Source: JBCDBH01 sp039184055
GTDB lineage: Bacteria > Acidobacteriota > Thermoanaerobaculia > Multivoradales > J023
DNA: 27,272 bases
Reading direction: 5' to 3'
NCBI GenBank assembly: GCA_039184055.1
Contig: JBCDBH010000033.1
Location: 1-27,272 of the forward strand
Shown in pieces: positions 18,938-25,557 of the stretch. Position 1 is the stretch's first letter; every line of letters begins with the position of its first letter. The position numbers and the translations under genes were made by a program. Under the pieces are notes generated by a model, which had not been told where the DNA came from, searched no databases, and saw only the letters and a program-made list of their open reading frames with translations.

Positions 18938-19816
18938 ATGACTTCGAACGTCTCCGATCCAGCCATCGACTGGCGCCGTCTCGGCCTCGTGAGCGCCGAC
19001 CGGCTGCGCAACGCCCGACGCCAGCTCCATTGGGCCGTACGGATGATCGGCAGCGCTGGCGCACGAGTGCTCGATGCCGAGCCGGACGACAGTCATCACG
19101 CCTTCGAGTGGCACGCCGACGCGGGTTTCTTCGTCCAGCACGTCACACGTGGCCAACGCGCCTTCTGCACCGCGGTCGGTATGGCGCCACCGTGTCTCGC
19201 CCTGCTGACCCCCGACGGCGAAGAGGTGCTGAGCCAATTTCATCTTCACGGCAAGACGATCGACGAAGGCCTCGCCTGGCTCACCCATGAGCTCGAGGCT
19301 CTCCACGGCCCACTCGATGCCCCGCTCGATCCTCCCGATCAAGCCGAACCCCACCCGGTGAAGAGCGACGGTGTCGCCTTCGATACCGGCGACACCGAAG
19401 CCTTCGAAGAGCTGCGCTACTGGTACATCAACAGTCAGCGTCTACTCGACACCACCATCACGCGCCGCCCCGACGCCAGCGTGATTCGAATGTGGCCGCA
19501 TCACTTCGATATCGCCAGCTTGATCACGCTCGACCCGGATGTCGAAGATCGTGAAGCAGCGCGTTCGGTCGGTGTCGGCATGTCACCGGGTGACGGTTCG
19601 TACGCGGACCCTTATCTCTACGTCACGCCGTGGCCATACCCCGAGCAACCCGAGCTCCGCGAGCTCGCCGAGGGCCATTGGCATCGTGACGGATTTCTCG
19701 CCGCGATTCTGACGCATGAGGATCTGGTGAGTGCCGGAACGGCGAGCGACCAAGCACGACGCGCGCGGTCTTTTGTCGCGGAAGCGACGGCAGCGGCGCT
19801 GGCCCTGATCGGCTGA
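18938..19816 (+). CDS. Conserved-looking hypothetical protein with His/Asp/Trp-rich motifs, 292 aa
   Basis: I cannot assign a named family. Patterns suggest a conserved soluble fold: the N-terminal helix RLRNARRQLHWAVRMIGSAG, the strand region HHAFEWHADAGFF, then VIRMWPHHFDIASLI (about residues 183-198), the Gly-rich SVGVGMSPGDGSYADPYLYVTPWPYP (about 211-236) and GHWHRDGFLAAIL (about 246-258). The HHFD and HWH clusters could bind metal or a ligand, yet no known catalytic signature fits. GAGGA 8 nt before the ATG supports the start. It is the last gene of the group with the M3 peptidase, 30 bp after the preceding gene, and is followed by a terminator. Confidence 0.87.
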   Translation: MTSNVSDPAIDWRRLGLVSADRLRNARRQLHWAVRMIGSAGARVLDAEPDDSHHAFEWHADAGFFVQHVTRGQRAFCTAVGMAPPCLALLTPDGEEVLSQFHLHGKTIDEGLAWLTHELEALHGPLDAPLDPPDQAEPHPVKSDGVAFDTGDTEAFEELRYWYINSQRLLDTTITRRPDASVIRMWPHHFDIASLITLDPDVEDREAARSVGVGMSPGDGSYADPYLYVTPWPYPEQPELRELAEGHWHRDGFLAAILTHEDLVSAGTASDQARRARSFVAEATAAALALIG

Positions 19817-19833
19817 GGCTAGGCAAGAGAAAA

Positions 19834-19873
19834 GGGGACGACGGAGCGGTTTCATCCACTCTTCATCGTCCCC
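19834..19873 (-). terminator. Possible second terminator of the hppA transcript (hairpin)
   Basis: Inverted repeat GGGGACGA / TCGTCCCC (8 bp) with a 24-nt loop. Read on the minus strand, the second arm is followed by TTTTCTCTT, so it can serve as a back-up terminator for the hppA operon. The loop is long, so support is moderate. On the plus strand there is no T-run after it. Confidence 0.45.
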
Positions 19874-19945
19874 TCACGACTAGAGAGCAATCTATCTGCG
19901 TCAGCAATTCCAACCGCCTTTGCTGACCATCGCAGCCCTCTGCCA

Positions 19946-19975
19946 TCCTCCGGTCTCGCCCGGGGGACTTTTTTT
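19946..19975 (+). terminator. Rho-independent terminator of the peptidase group
   Basis: Eight-bp stem TCCTCCGG / CCGGGGGA (one G-U pair) with a 6-nt loop, followed one base later by seven T residues (19969-19975). It lies about 130 bp after the stop of the 292-aa gene and reads on the plus strand. Confidence 0.82.
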
Positions 19976-19979
19976 GCGC

Positions 19980-20015
19980 AAAAAGAAAGCTCGCCCGCAT
20001 GATGTGCGAGCGAGC
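19980..20015 (-). terminator. Rho-independent terminator of the hppA operon
   Basis: Eleven-bp stem on the minus strand (GCTCGCTCGCA / TGCGGGCGAGC, with one G-U pair) around a 5-nt loop, followed by TTTCTTTTT. It starts about 40 nt after the hppA stop. A further GC-rich inverted repeat of 8 bp (20019-20026 with 20034-20041) lies between it and the stop. Confidence 0.9.
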
Positions 20016-20055
20016 CAAGCGGCGGGTAGCGATCCCGCCGCCACTCATCTGCCGA

Positions 20056-22113
20056 TCAGCCGACCAGCAGCGGACCGATGACCAGCGCGACAACGGTCAT
20101 CAGCTTGATGAGAATGTTGATCGACGGACCCGAGGTGTCCTTGAAGGGATCACCGACGGTATCGCCGACAACGGCGGCTTTGTGCGCTTCACTACCCTTG
20201 CCACCGTAGTTTCCCGCCTCGATGTGCTTCTTGGCGTTGTCCCACGCACCACCGGCGTTGGCCTGGAAGATCGCCATCATGACACCCGAAACGGTGACAC
20301 CGGCGAGCAGACCGCCGAGCGCGGCGACGTCGAAGAAGCCGACGATCACCGGCGCCAAGACGGCGAGCAGACCCGGCGCGATCATCGCCTGGATCGAGCC
20401 CTGAGTCGAGATATCGACACAGCGCGCGTAGTCCGGCTTGTCGGTACCCTCGAGGATGCCCGGCTTCTCGCGGAACTGCCGACGTACTTCCTCGATCATC
20501 TTGAAGGCGGCGGTGTTGACCGCGCGCATCGCCATCGACGAGAACACGAACGGCAGCATGCCACCGAGGAAGAGACCGGCCATCACCTGCGGATCCGAAA
20601 TGTCGATGGTGTCGAGACCCACCGTGGTGCGGAACGCCGCGAAGAGCGCCAGGGCGGTCAAGGCCGCCGAACCGATGGCGAAGCCCTTACCGATCGCCGC
20701 CGTGGTGTTGCCCACCGCGTCGAGTTTGTCGGTACGGCCACGAACATCGGCACCGAGATGACTCATCTCGGCGATACCGCCAGCGTTGTCGGCGATCGGC
20801 CCGTAGGCGTCGACGGCGAGCTGGATACCAGTGGTCGACAACATACCCAAAGCGGCGATGGCGATGCCGTAGAGACCGGCCTGGTCGTACGCGATCAAGA
20901 TCGCCGCGACCAATACGATCACCGGCCAACCGGTCGACTTCATACCGAGCGCCAAGCCAGCGATGATGTTGGTCGCCGAGCCCGTCTCACTCTCGTGGGC
21001 GATCTGCTGCGCCGGGGCTCGCGACTCGGCAGTGTAATACTCGGTGATCAAGCCGATCGCGACACCCGCCGCCAGACCGGCGATCATCGCCAGGAAGATA
21101 CCCAGGCCACCGAATTCGATACCGTCGAGCGTGTAGGTGCCATCGACCATCGTGGTGGCGAGGAAGTAGGTCACCACGACCATCACGATCGCCGCCGTCA
21201 GCGTGCCGCGATGCAGGGCGTGGCTCGGATCGCCACCTTCCTTGGTACGAACCAACACGGTCGACGCCAACGAGACGACGATACCGACCGCGGCGAGCAC
21301 GAGCGGCAGCCACACCAGCACCGGCTGATCACCCGACGCGGTCACCGCGACCGCGCTGGCGCCGAGCACCAACGAGCCGATGATCGCACCGACGTACGAT
21401 TCGAAAAGATCGGCGCCCATACCCGCAACGTCACCGACGTTGTCACCGACGTTGTCGGCGATCACCGCGGGGTTACGCGGATCGTCCTCGGGAATGCCCG
21501 CTTCGACCTTACCGACCAGATCGGCGCCGACATCGGCGGCCTTGGTGTAGATACCGCCACCGACACGCGCGAAGAGTGCGATCGAGCTGGCACCGAACGA
21601 GAAACCGGTGAGCACCGTGATCGTCCGGTTCAGATCGTCGAACATCCCCTGGTAGACCAAAAACAGCGTCGACAGGCCGAGCACACCCAGACCGACGACG
21701 CTGAAGCCCATCACCGCGCCACCCGAGAAGGCGACGTTGAGGGCGTCGTTGAGACTCGTACGCGCCGCCGCCGCGGTGCGGACGTTGGCCGACGTCGCGA
21801 CCCGCATGCCGAAGAAGCCAGCCATTCCGGAGCAGATCGCGCCGACCAGCACCGAGACGCCGAGCAACCACGAGCTGTTCTCGTCACCCGCATTGAGCAC
21901 CGCGAGCGCCACCGCGACCACGACGACGAAGATCGCCAGCACCGAGTATTCACGACGCAAGAACGCCATCGCGCCCTCGCGGATGTACCCGGCGAGGTTC
22001 ACCATCTCGCCACTACCGGCATCCTGTTTATTGATCCAACCCGAACGCCAGGCGGCGTAGAGCAGCGCAAGCACGCCCGCGGCCGGGATGGCGTAGAGAA
22101 TCCATTCACCCAT
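20056..22113 (-). CDS. hppA: Membrane-bound ion-pumping pyrophosphatase, K+-dependent type
   Basis: Integral membrane enzyme that hydrolyses pyrophosphate and pumps Na+ or H+ out of the cytoplasm. Length 685 aa with about 15-16 helices. The substrate motif GIYTKAADVGADLVGKVEAGIPEDDPRNPAVIADNVGDNVGD spans 187-227. In GNTTAAIGKG (468-477), Ala472 and Gly475 stand where K+-independent enzymes have Lys and Thr, so it should need K+. In ADLFESYVG the gate Glu (Glu238) is one helix turn earlier than in plant H+-pumps, the position known from Na+-pumps, although some bacterial H+-pumps share it. Strong Shine-Dalgarno AGAGGAGAGG precedes the ATG. It follows pth by 15 bp. The distal hppA in an operon with prs is notable because PRPP use produces pyrophosphate. 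Confidence 0.96.
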   Translation of the reverse strand: MGEWILYAIPAAGVLALLYAAWRSGWINKQDAGSGEMVNLAGYIREGAMAFLRREYSVLAIFVVVVAVALAVLNAGDENSSWLLGVSVLVGAICSGMAGFFGMRVATSANVRTAAAARTSLNDALNVAFSGGAVMGFSVVGLGVLGLSTLFLVYQGMFDDLNRTITVLTGFSFGASSIALFARVGGGIYTKAADVGADLVGKVEAGIPEDDPRNPAVIADNVGDNVGDVAGMGADLFESYVGAIIGSLVLGASAVAVTASGDQPVLVWLPLVLAAVGIVVSLASTVLVRTKEGGDPSHALHRGTLTAAIVMVVVTYFLATTMVDGTYTLDGIEFGGLGIFLAMIAGLAAGVAIGLITEYYTAESRAPAQQIAHESETGSATNIIAGLALGMKSTGWPVIVLVAAILIAYDQAGLYGIAIAALGMLSTTGIQLAVDAYGPIADNAGGIAEMSHLGADVRGRTDKLDAVGNTTAAIGKGFAIGSAALTALALFAAFRTTVGLDTIDISDPQVMAGLFLGGMLPFVFSSMAMRAVNTAAFKMIEEVRRQFREKPGILEGTDKPDYARCVDISTQGSIQAMIAPGLLAVLAPVIVGFFDVAALGGLLAGVTVSGVMMAIFQANAGGAWDNAKKHIEAGNYGGKGSEAHKAAVVGDTVGDPFKDTSGPSINILIKLMTVVALVIGPLLVG

Positions 22114-22128
22114 GAGCCTCTCCTCTTC

Positions 22129-22713
22129 TCAACCGTTGTAGCTCTGCATGGCGGCCTCGATCCCTTGAGCCGCCCACATTTCACACGCGTCGGCGGCACG
22201 GGCCACCATCGCGTCTACCTCCGTGTGCTCGGCGTCCGCGAACGGCGCCAGCACGAAATCAACCAAATCCTCGCCCGCCGGTGGGCCATCCTCACCGCCC
22301 ACTCCGAGCCGCAAACGCGGCACCAAATCGGTACCGAGCGCTTCGAGCACCGACTCGAGCCCACGATGACCAGCGGGACTTCCCTTGGGCCGTAACCGTA
22401 GACGCCCGAGCGCCAGGTGGACTTCGTCGTAGACGATCAACACCTGCTCGGGTTCCAGGTTGTACCGTTCGACCAGACAGCGCACGGTAAAACCGCTCCG
22501 GTTCATGTAGGTCTGGGGCATGACCCAAAGCCGATCACCGACCTTGGCGCCACGCGCTCGGCAGGCACGCAAATCGCCCATATCGACCCGCTGGCGCTCG
22601 GCAAGCAGCTCGACAACACGAAAACCGACGTTGTGCCGCGTGGCGACGTAGTCTGTACCCGGATTGCCCAGACCGACGATGACGCGCGTACGCTCGGACG
22701 GCAACTCAGCCAT
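22129..22713 (-). CDS. pth: Peptidyl-tRNA hydrolase
   Basis: Releases tRNA from peptidyl-tRNA that has dropped off ribosomes. Length 194 aa, normal. It has GLGNPGTDYVATRHNVGF with the catalytic His in HNVG, QTYMNRSG with the substrate Asn, and YDEVHLALGRLRLR, where the Asp that activates the His is kept. The usual second Asp of the HDELD box is His here, and the GGHNGL loop reads AGHRGL, a substitution also met in other bacterial lineages as GGHKGL-type variants. The ATG at 22713 is preceded by GGGG at about 8 nt, formed by the last copy of a tandem repeat. It stands between rplY and hppA. Confidence 0.97.
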   Translation of the reverse strand: MAELPSERTRVIVGLGNPGTDYVATRHNVGFRVVELLAERQRVDMGDLRACRARGAKVGDRLWVMPQTYMNRSGFTVRCLVERYNLEPEQVLIVYDEVHLALGRLRLRPKGSPAGHRGLESVLEALGTDLVPRLRLGVGGEDGPPAGEDLVDFVLAPFADAEHTEVDAMVARAADACEMWAAQGIEAAMQSYNG

Positions 22714-22714
22714 G

Positions 22715-22815
22715 GCAACCCCGTCGGGGCGACCCCGTCGACGGCGACCCCGTCGGTGGCGACCCCGTCGATGGCGACCCCGTCGGTGGCGACCCCGTCG
22801 CTAGCGACCCCGTCA
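22715..22815. repeat. 15-bp tandem repeat (7 copies) in the rplY-pth gap
   Basis: Seven copies of a 12-bp core (plus strand GCGACCCCGTCG) with 3-bp spacers (ACG, GTG, ATG, GTG, CTA; the first spacer is only 2 bp) at starts 22715, 22729, 22744, 22759, 22774, 22789 and 22804. The core holds a small palindrome, CGAC-CCC-GTCG. The first copy (GCAACCCCGTCG) and the last (ending GTCA) each have one change. On the transcribed minus strand each copy reads CGACGGGGTCGC, and the copy next to pth gives the GGGG ribosome-binding site. The block fills nearly the whole 109-bp gap. Confidence 0.93.
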
Positions 22816-22822
22816 CGACCGA

Positions 22823-23473
22823 TCAGTCTTCGGCCGTGCGCCCGATACGCTCCGGCTCGGGCGAGCTGGATTCGAGCAAGCCGTCGCCTTCTTCGGTCTC
22901 TTCGGTACCGCGATCACGCAGCTGCACCGAAGCGATCACGCGTTGCGGATCGTCCTGCAACGTCACGCCTTCGGGCAAGGTCAGATCGCCAGCGAAAATC
23001 GGGTGGCCGATCGTCAGCTCGGCGACATCCACGGCGATATGCGGCGGAATGTCGTCCGGCTTGCACTCGACCTCGATCTCGTGCGTCACGTGCTCGAGAA
23101 GACCACCATCACGCTTGACACCTACCGGGGTGCCGACGAGCTCGATGGTCACCGAAACCTTGATCATGGCTTCCATGTCGACACGCTGAAAATCGACGTG
23201 AAGCGTGGTGCCACGGATCGGATCGACCTGCATGTCGCGCACCATGACGTTCCGGGTGCGTTCGGTACCGGACAACTTGAGCAAGAACACGGCGTTCTCG
23301 GTACCCGCTTTGCGCATCAAGGCCTCGAACTCAGGACGGTCGACTTCGATCGTCACCGGATCGCGGCCCAGCCCATACATCACCGCCGGCAACTTGTTGT
23401 CGGCGCGCAAACGGCGATTGGCGTTCTTGCCGCTGGTCTCGCGGCGTTCGACTTCGATCGTCAACTCACTCAT
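22823..23473 (-). CDS. rplY: 50S ribosomal protein L25, long (Ctc/TL5) form
   Basis: Binds 5S rRNA in the large ribosomal subunit; the long form is also called general stress protein Ctc. Length 216 aa. The N-terminal L25 domain (1-90) contains SGKNANRRLRADNKLPAVMYG and MVRDMQVDPIRGTTLHVDFQRV. The C-terminal beta domain (about 95-185) has KVSVTIELVGTPVGVKRDGGLLEHVTHEIEVECKPDDIP. The last 25 or so residues form an acidic, Ser-rich tail. GAGG upstream of the ATG supports the start. It lies 81 bp after prs and before pth, the order found in many bacteria. Confidence 0.97.
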   Translation of the reverse strand: MSELTIEVERRETSGKNANRRLRADNKLPAVMYGLGRDPVTIEVDRPEFEALMRKAGTENAVFLLKLSGTERTRNVMVRDMQVDPIRGTTLHVDFQRVDMEAMIKVSVTIELVGTPVGVKRDGGLLEHVTHEIEVECKPDDIPPHIAVDVAELTIGHPIFAGDLTLPEGVTLQDDPQRVIASVQLRDRGTEETEEGDGLLESSSPEPERIGRTAED

Positions 23474-23554
23474 GACAGGAAACCTCGTTTATGTCGCGAA
23501 CAACAGCTCGCGCCCGGTCGCTCTACGTGTCTCGATCCGAATCTCGTACGAGAC

Positions 23555-24496
23555 TCAGACAAAGAGCGAGCTGACCGAGCTGTCCTCGTGGATACGGCGG
23601 ATCGCCTCGCCGAGCAGAGGCGCGACGCTGAGCGGCCGCAGCTTCTCTGATCGGTCCAGCTTCTCCTGAAGGGGCGTGGAATTGGTGATCAACACCTGCT
23701 CGAGAGGTGAGGCATTGATCCGTTCCAGCGCCGGGCCCGAGAGTATACCGTGTGTTCCAGCCGCAAGCACACGCGCGGCCTTCTTTTTCTTCAAAGCGTC
23801 GACCGTGTGGACGATCGTGCCGGCGGTATCGATGATGTCGTCCAAGATCACGATGTTCTTGTCGGCGACGTCACCGATGACGTGCATGACCGCCGCCTCG
23901 TTGGGTCCGGTGCGGCGTTTGTCGACGATCGCCAGACCCGCTTGAAGATGCCAAGCGAGCTGCCGCGCGCGCTCGACGCCCCCGGCGTCGGGCGACACGA
24001 TCACCAAATCCGGAACCTCGAGATCACGTACCGCTTCCAAGACGACCGGAGCGGCGAAGAGATGATCCACCGGGCAGTTGAAAAAACCTTGGATCTGCGC
24101 GGCGTGCAGGTCCATGGTCAACACCCGATCAGCACCCGCCGCGGTCAAGAGATCGGCGATCAGCTTGGCGGTGATCGGAACCCGCGGCTTGTCTTTCTTG
24201 TCCTGACGGGCATAGCCGTAATACGGCATGACGGCGGTGGCGCGGCGGGCCGACGAGCGCTTGACCGCGTCGAGCATCACCAAGAGCTCGACCAGGTTGC
24301 GATTCACTGGATCGCAGGTCGGCTGGATGATGAAAACGTCGGCTCCTCGAACGTTCTCTTCCAGCTGGCAGAAGAGCTCACCGTCACTGAAGTTGAAGCA
24401 GGTGACTTTCCCCAACGGCACGTTGAGATAGTCGCAGATCTCCTCGGCGAGCTCGCGATGGGCGCGCCCCGAGATTATTTTGAGCTCTCCGTACAT
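23555..24496 (-). CDS. prs: Ribose-phosphate pyrophosphokinase
   Basis: Makes PRPP from ribose 5-phosphate and ATP for purine, pyrimidine, His, Trp and NAD synthesis. Length 313 aa, normal for class I. Visible motifs are FSDGELFCQLEENVRG, MPYYGYARQDKKDKPRVPITAKL (the ATP flexible-loop region), the metal-binding DLHAAQIQGFF, the catalytic-loop VDKRR and the PRPP loop VILDDIIDTAGTI (about 216-228). GGGAG near the ATG supports the start. It follows spoVG by 91 bp, and precedes rplY. Confidence 0.98.
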   Translation of the reverse strand: MYGELKIISGRAHRELAEEICDYLNVPLGKVTCFNFSDGELFCQLEENVRGADVFIIQPTCDPVNRNLVELLVMLDAVKRSSARRATAVMPYYGYARQDKKDKPRVPITAKLIADLLTAAGADRVLTMDLHAAQIQGFFNCPVDHLFAAPVVLEAVRDLEVPDLVIVSPDAGGVERARQLAWHLQAGLAIVDKRRTGPNEAAVMHVIGDVADKNIVILDDIIDTAGTIVHTVDALKKKKAARVLAAGTHGILSGPALERINASPLEQVLITNSTPLQEKLDRSEKLRPLSVAPLLGEAIRRIHEDSSVSSLFV

Positions 24497-24587
24497 ACGG
24501 CTCCCATCATGACACTAAACCTGTGGTCGAGATCAGCGGATCAAACGGATGGTAGCGCGATCGTCTCGTGGATCGACAGTGGACCGC

Positions 24588-25394
24588 TCAGGTCACGGTC
24601 CAGAAGGAATCGCTCAGATGTAGCTCTTGGACCTCTTCGAGACTCTTCTCACCGGCGTCGGCCGCGGCGAGTGGTGTCACGTCATGTCGAGCCGCCGGTG
24701 TCGCGAGGTCGCCATGATAGCGGCTCGCATGGTCTGGACGGAAGGCCCCATCATCACTGTCATCACGGCCATCATTCGCGGGGGGACGCTCGTCACGAGC
24801 CGCGATCCGAGGCGGCTCGGCAGGAGTCGCGGCGGGAGCATCAACATGGCCGTGGCCATTGTCTTGTGAACCGGCGCGGTCTTGCGAACCAGCGCGGTCT
24901 TGCGAACCGGCGCGATCTCGTGATGAACCGGCGTCTCGTGGCTGCGCCGCGGGGCGGCGGACCGGTTCGCTTTTCGCGGCCGTGTCACGGTGCCACCGTG
25001 AGGAGCTCGTCGCGGTGTCGGCCGCGGTCTCGTCACGATGTGAGCCATGGCTCGGACGAGCCTCGGGGCTTTGATCACCGCGATCCACCTGATGCACGCC
25101 ATCACCGTTCGCCGGCACCACCGGTCGACGTGGGGTCGCGTCATCGACCACCTGACGGTACTCGGCAAGCACATTTTCTTCCAACATGCGGCGTGTCTCG
25201 TTGTTGAGCGGATGCGCGACATCTTTGAACTCGCCATTCTTCTTACGGCGGCTCGGCATGCTCAAAAAGAGACCGTCTTTCCCCTGGATGACTTTGATGT
25301 CATTCACCATGAAGGCATGGTCGAAGACCACCGACACGAACGCCTTGAGCTTTTCTTCGTGTACGGGAAAGACCTTGACTTGGGTAATTTCCAT
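24588..25394 (-). CDS. spoVG: SpoVG-family regulator with a long disordered C-terminal extension
   Basis: Small nucleic-acid-binding regulator with its core in residues 1 to about 85: MEITQVKVFPVHEEKLKAFVSVVFDHAFMVNDIKVIQGKDGLFLSMPSRR, then GEFKDVAHPLNNETRRMLEENVLAEYR, a full match to SpoVG. Known SpoVG proteins are about 85-100 aa; this one is 268. The extra 180 or so residues are low-complexity (Ala, Pro, Arg, Asp, His, Ser) and contain three copies of DRAGSQ, encoded by an 18-bp repeat, then an ordered-looking end (EKSLEEVQELHLSDSFWTV). I chose ATG 25394 because GGAG lies about 8-9 nt upstream; the GTG at 25400 would be too close to it. It is the first gene after the promoter at 25485-25513. 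In sporeformers it affects septation; here its role is unknown. Confidence 0.92.
   Translation of the reverse strand: MEITQVKVFPVHEEKLKAFVSVVFDHAFMVNDIKVIQGKDGLFLSMPSRRKKNGEFKDVAHPLNNETRRMLEENVLAEYRQVVDDATPRRPVVPANGDGVHQVDRGDQSPEARPSHGSHRDETAADTATSSSRWHRDTAAKSEPVRRPAAQPRDAGSSRDRAGSQDRAGSQDRAGSQDNGHGHVDAPAATPAEPPRIAARDERPPANDGRDDSDDGAFRPDHASRYHGDLATPAARHDVTPLAAADAGEKSLEEVQELHLSDSFWTVT
24863..24916. repeat. 18-bp tandem repeat inside spoVG
   Basis: Three contiguous 18-bp units (24863-24880, 24881-24898, 24899-24916) that differ at one or two bases each and encode the hexapeptide SQDRAG-type repeat on the minus strand. A fourth, degenerate unit with a 3-bp insertion follows (encoding SSRDRAG). 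Because the unit is a multiple of 3, copy-number change would keep the frame. Confidence 0.88.
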
Positions 25395-25484
25395 GCTCAC
25401 GTCTCCACGTTGGGCCTAAGGTCCCCGTAGGCCGATCGGCTAGACGCCAAAATCGTCGCCGTTGGTCGTCTCGCACATCCGTCA

Positions 25485-25513
25485 ATCCTAGTCGTGACCC
25501 CGAGAACTGTCAA
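25485..25513 (-). promoter_or_regulatory. Sigma70-type promoter of the spoVG-prs-rplY-pth-hppA operon
   Basis: On the minus strand a perfect -35 TTGACA (25508-25513) is followed after exactly 17 bp by TAGGAT (25485-25490), which matches the -10 consensus at 4 of 6 positions. It lies about 90 bp upstream of the spoVG ATG and about 40 bp after the LolB-like gene stop, so it separates the two units. Confidence 0.75.
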
Positions 25514-25519
25514 ATCTCG

Positions 25520-25557
25520 TGCCAATTCTTGTCATGTGCGTTTGCCATTTCTCGTCA
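25520..25557 (-). promoter_or_regulatory. Direct repeat upstream of the spoVG promoter, possible activator site
   Basis: Two 15-bp direct repeats on the minus strand, TGACGAGAAATGGCA (25543-25557) and TGACAAGAATTGGCA (25520-25534), match at 13 of 15 positions with starts 23 bp apart, about two helical turns. They end just before the -35 box, which itself carries a TGACA about 22 bp further on. The position fits an activator binding site. No known regulator is recognised, and the first copy overlaps the end of the LolB-like gene. Confidence 0.4.

Noticed and set aside
19999..22395. Plus-strand open frame of 798 codons opposite hppA
   Set aside because: It is antisense to a full, well-conserved pyrophosphatase gene. 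Its product is rich in Arg, His, Asp and Thr with no domain, as expected for the complement of high-GC coding DNA.
22715..22815. CRISPR array
   Set aside because: Spacers are only 2-3 bp and the unit is 15 bp, so it is a minisatellite, not repeats with unique spacers. The ATPSV-like peptide repeat it would give on the plus strand belongs to a shadow frame.
23750..25207. Plus-strand open frame of 485 codons across prs and spoVG
   Set aside because: It is antisense to two certain genes and spans the gap between them; the composition is Arg/His-rich and domainless.
25401..25554. tRNA-Gln gene between lolB and prs, as in gammaproteobacteria
   Set aside because: No T-loop (GGTTCGA-type) or matching acceptor stem is found on either strand in this stretch.
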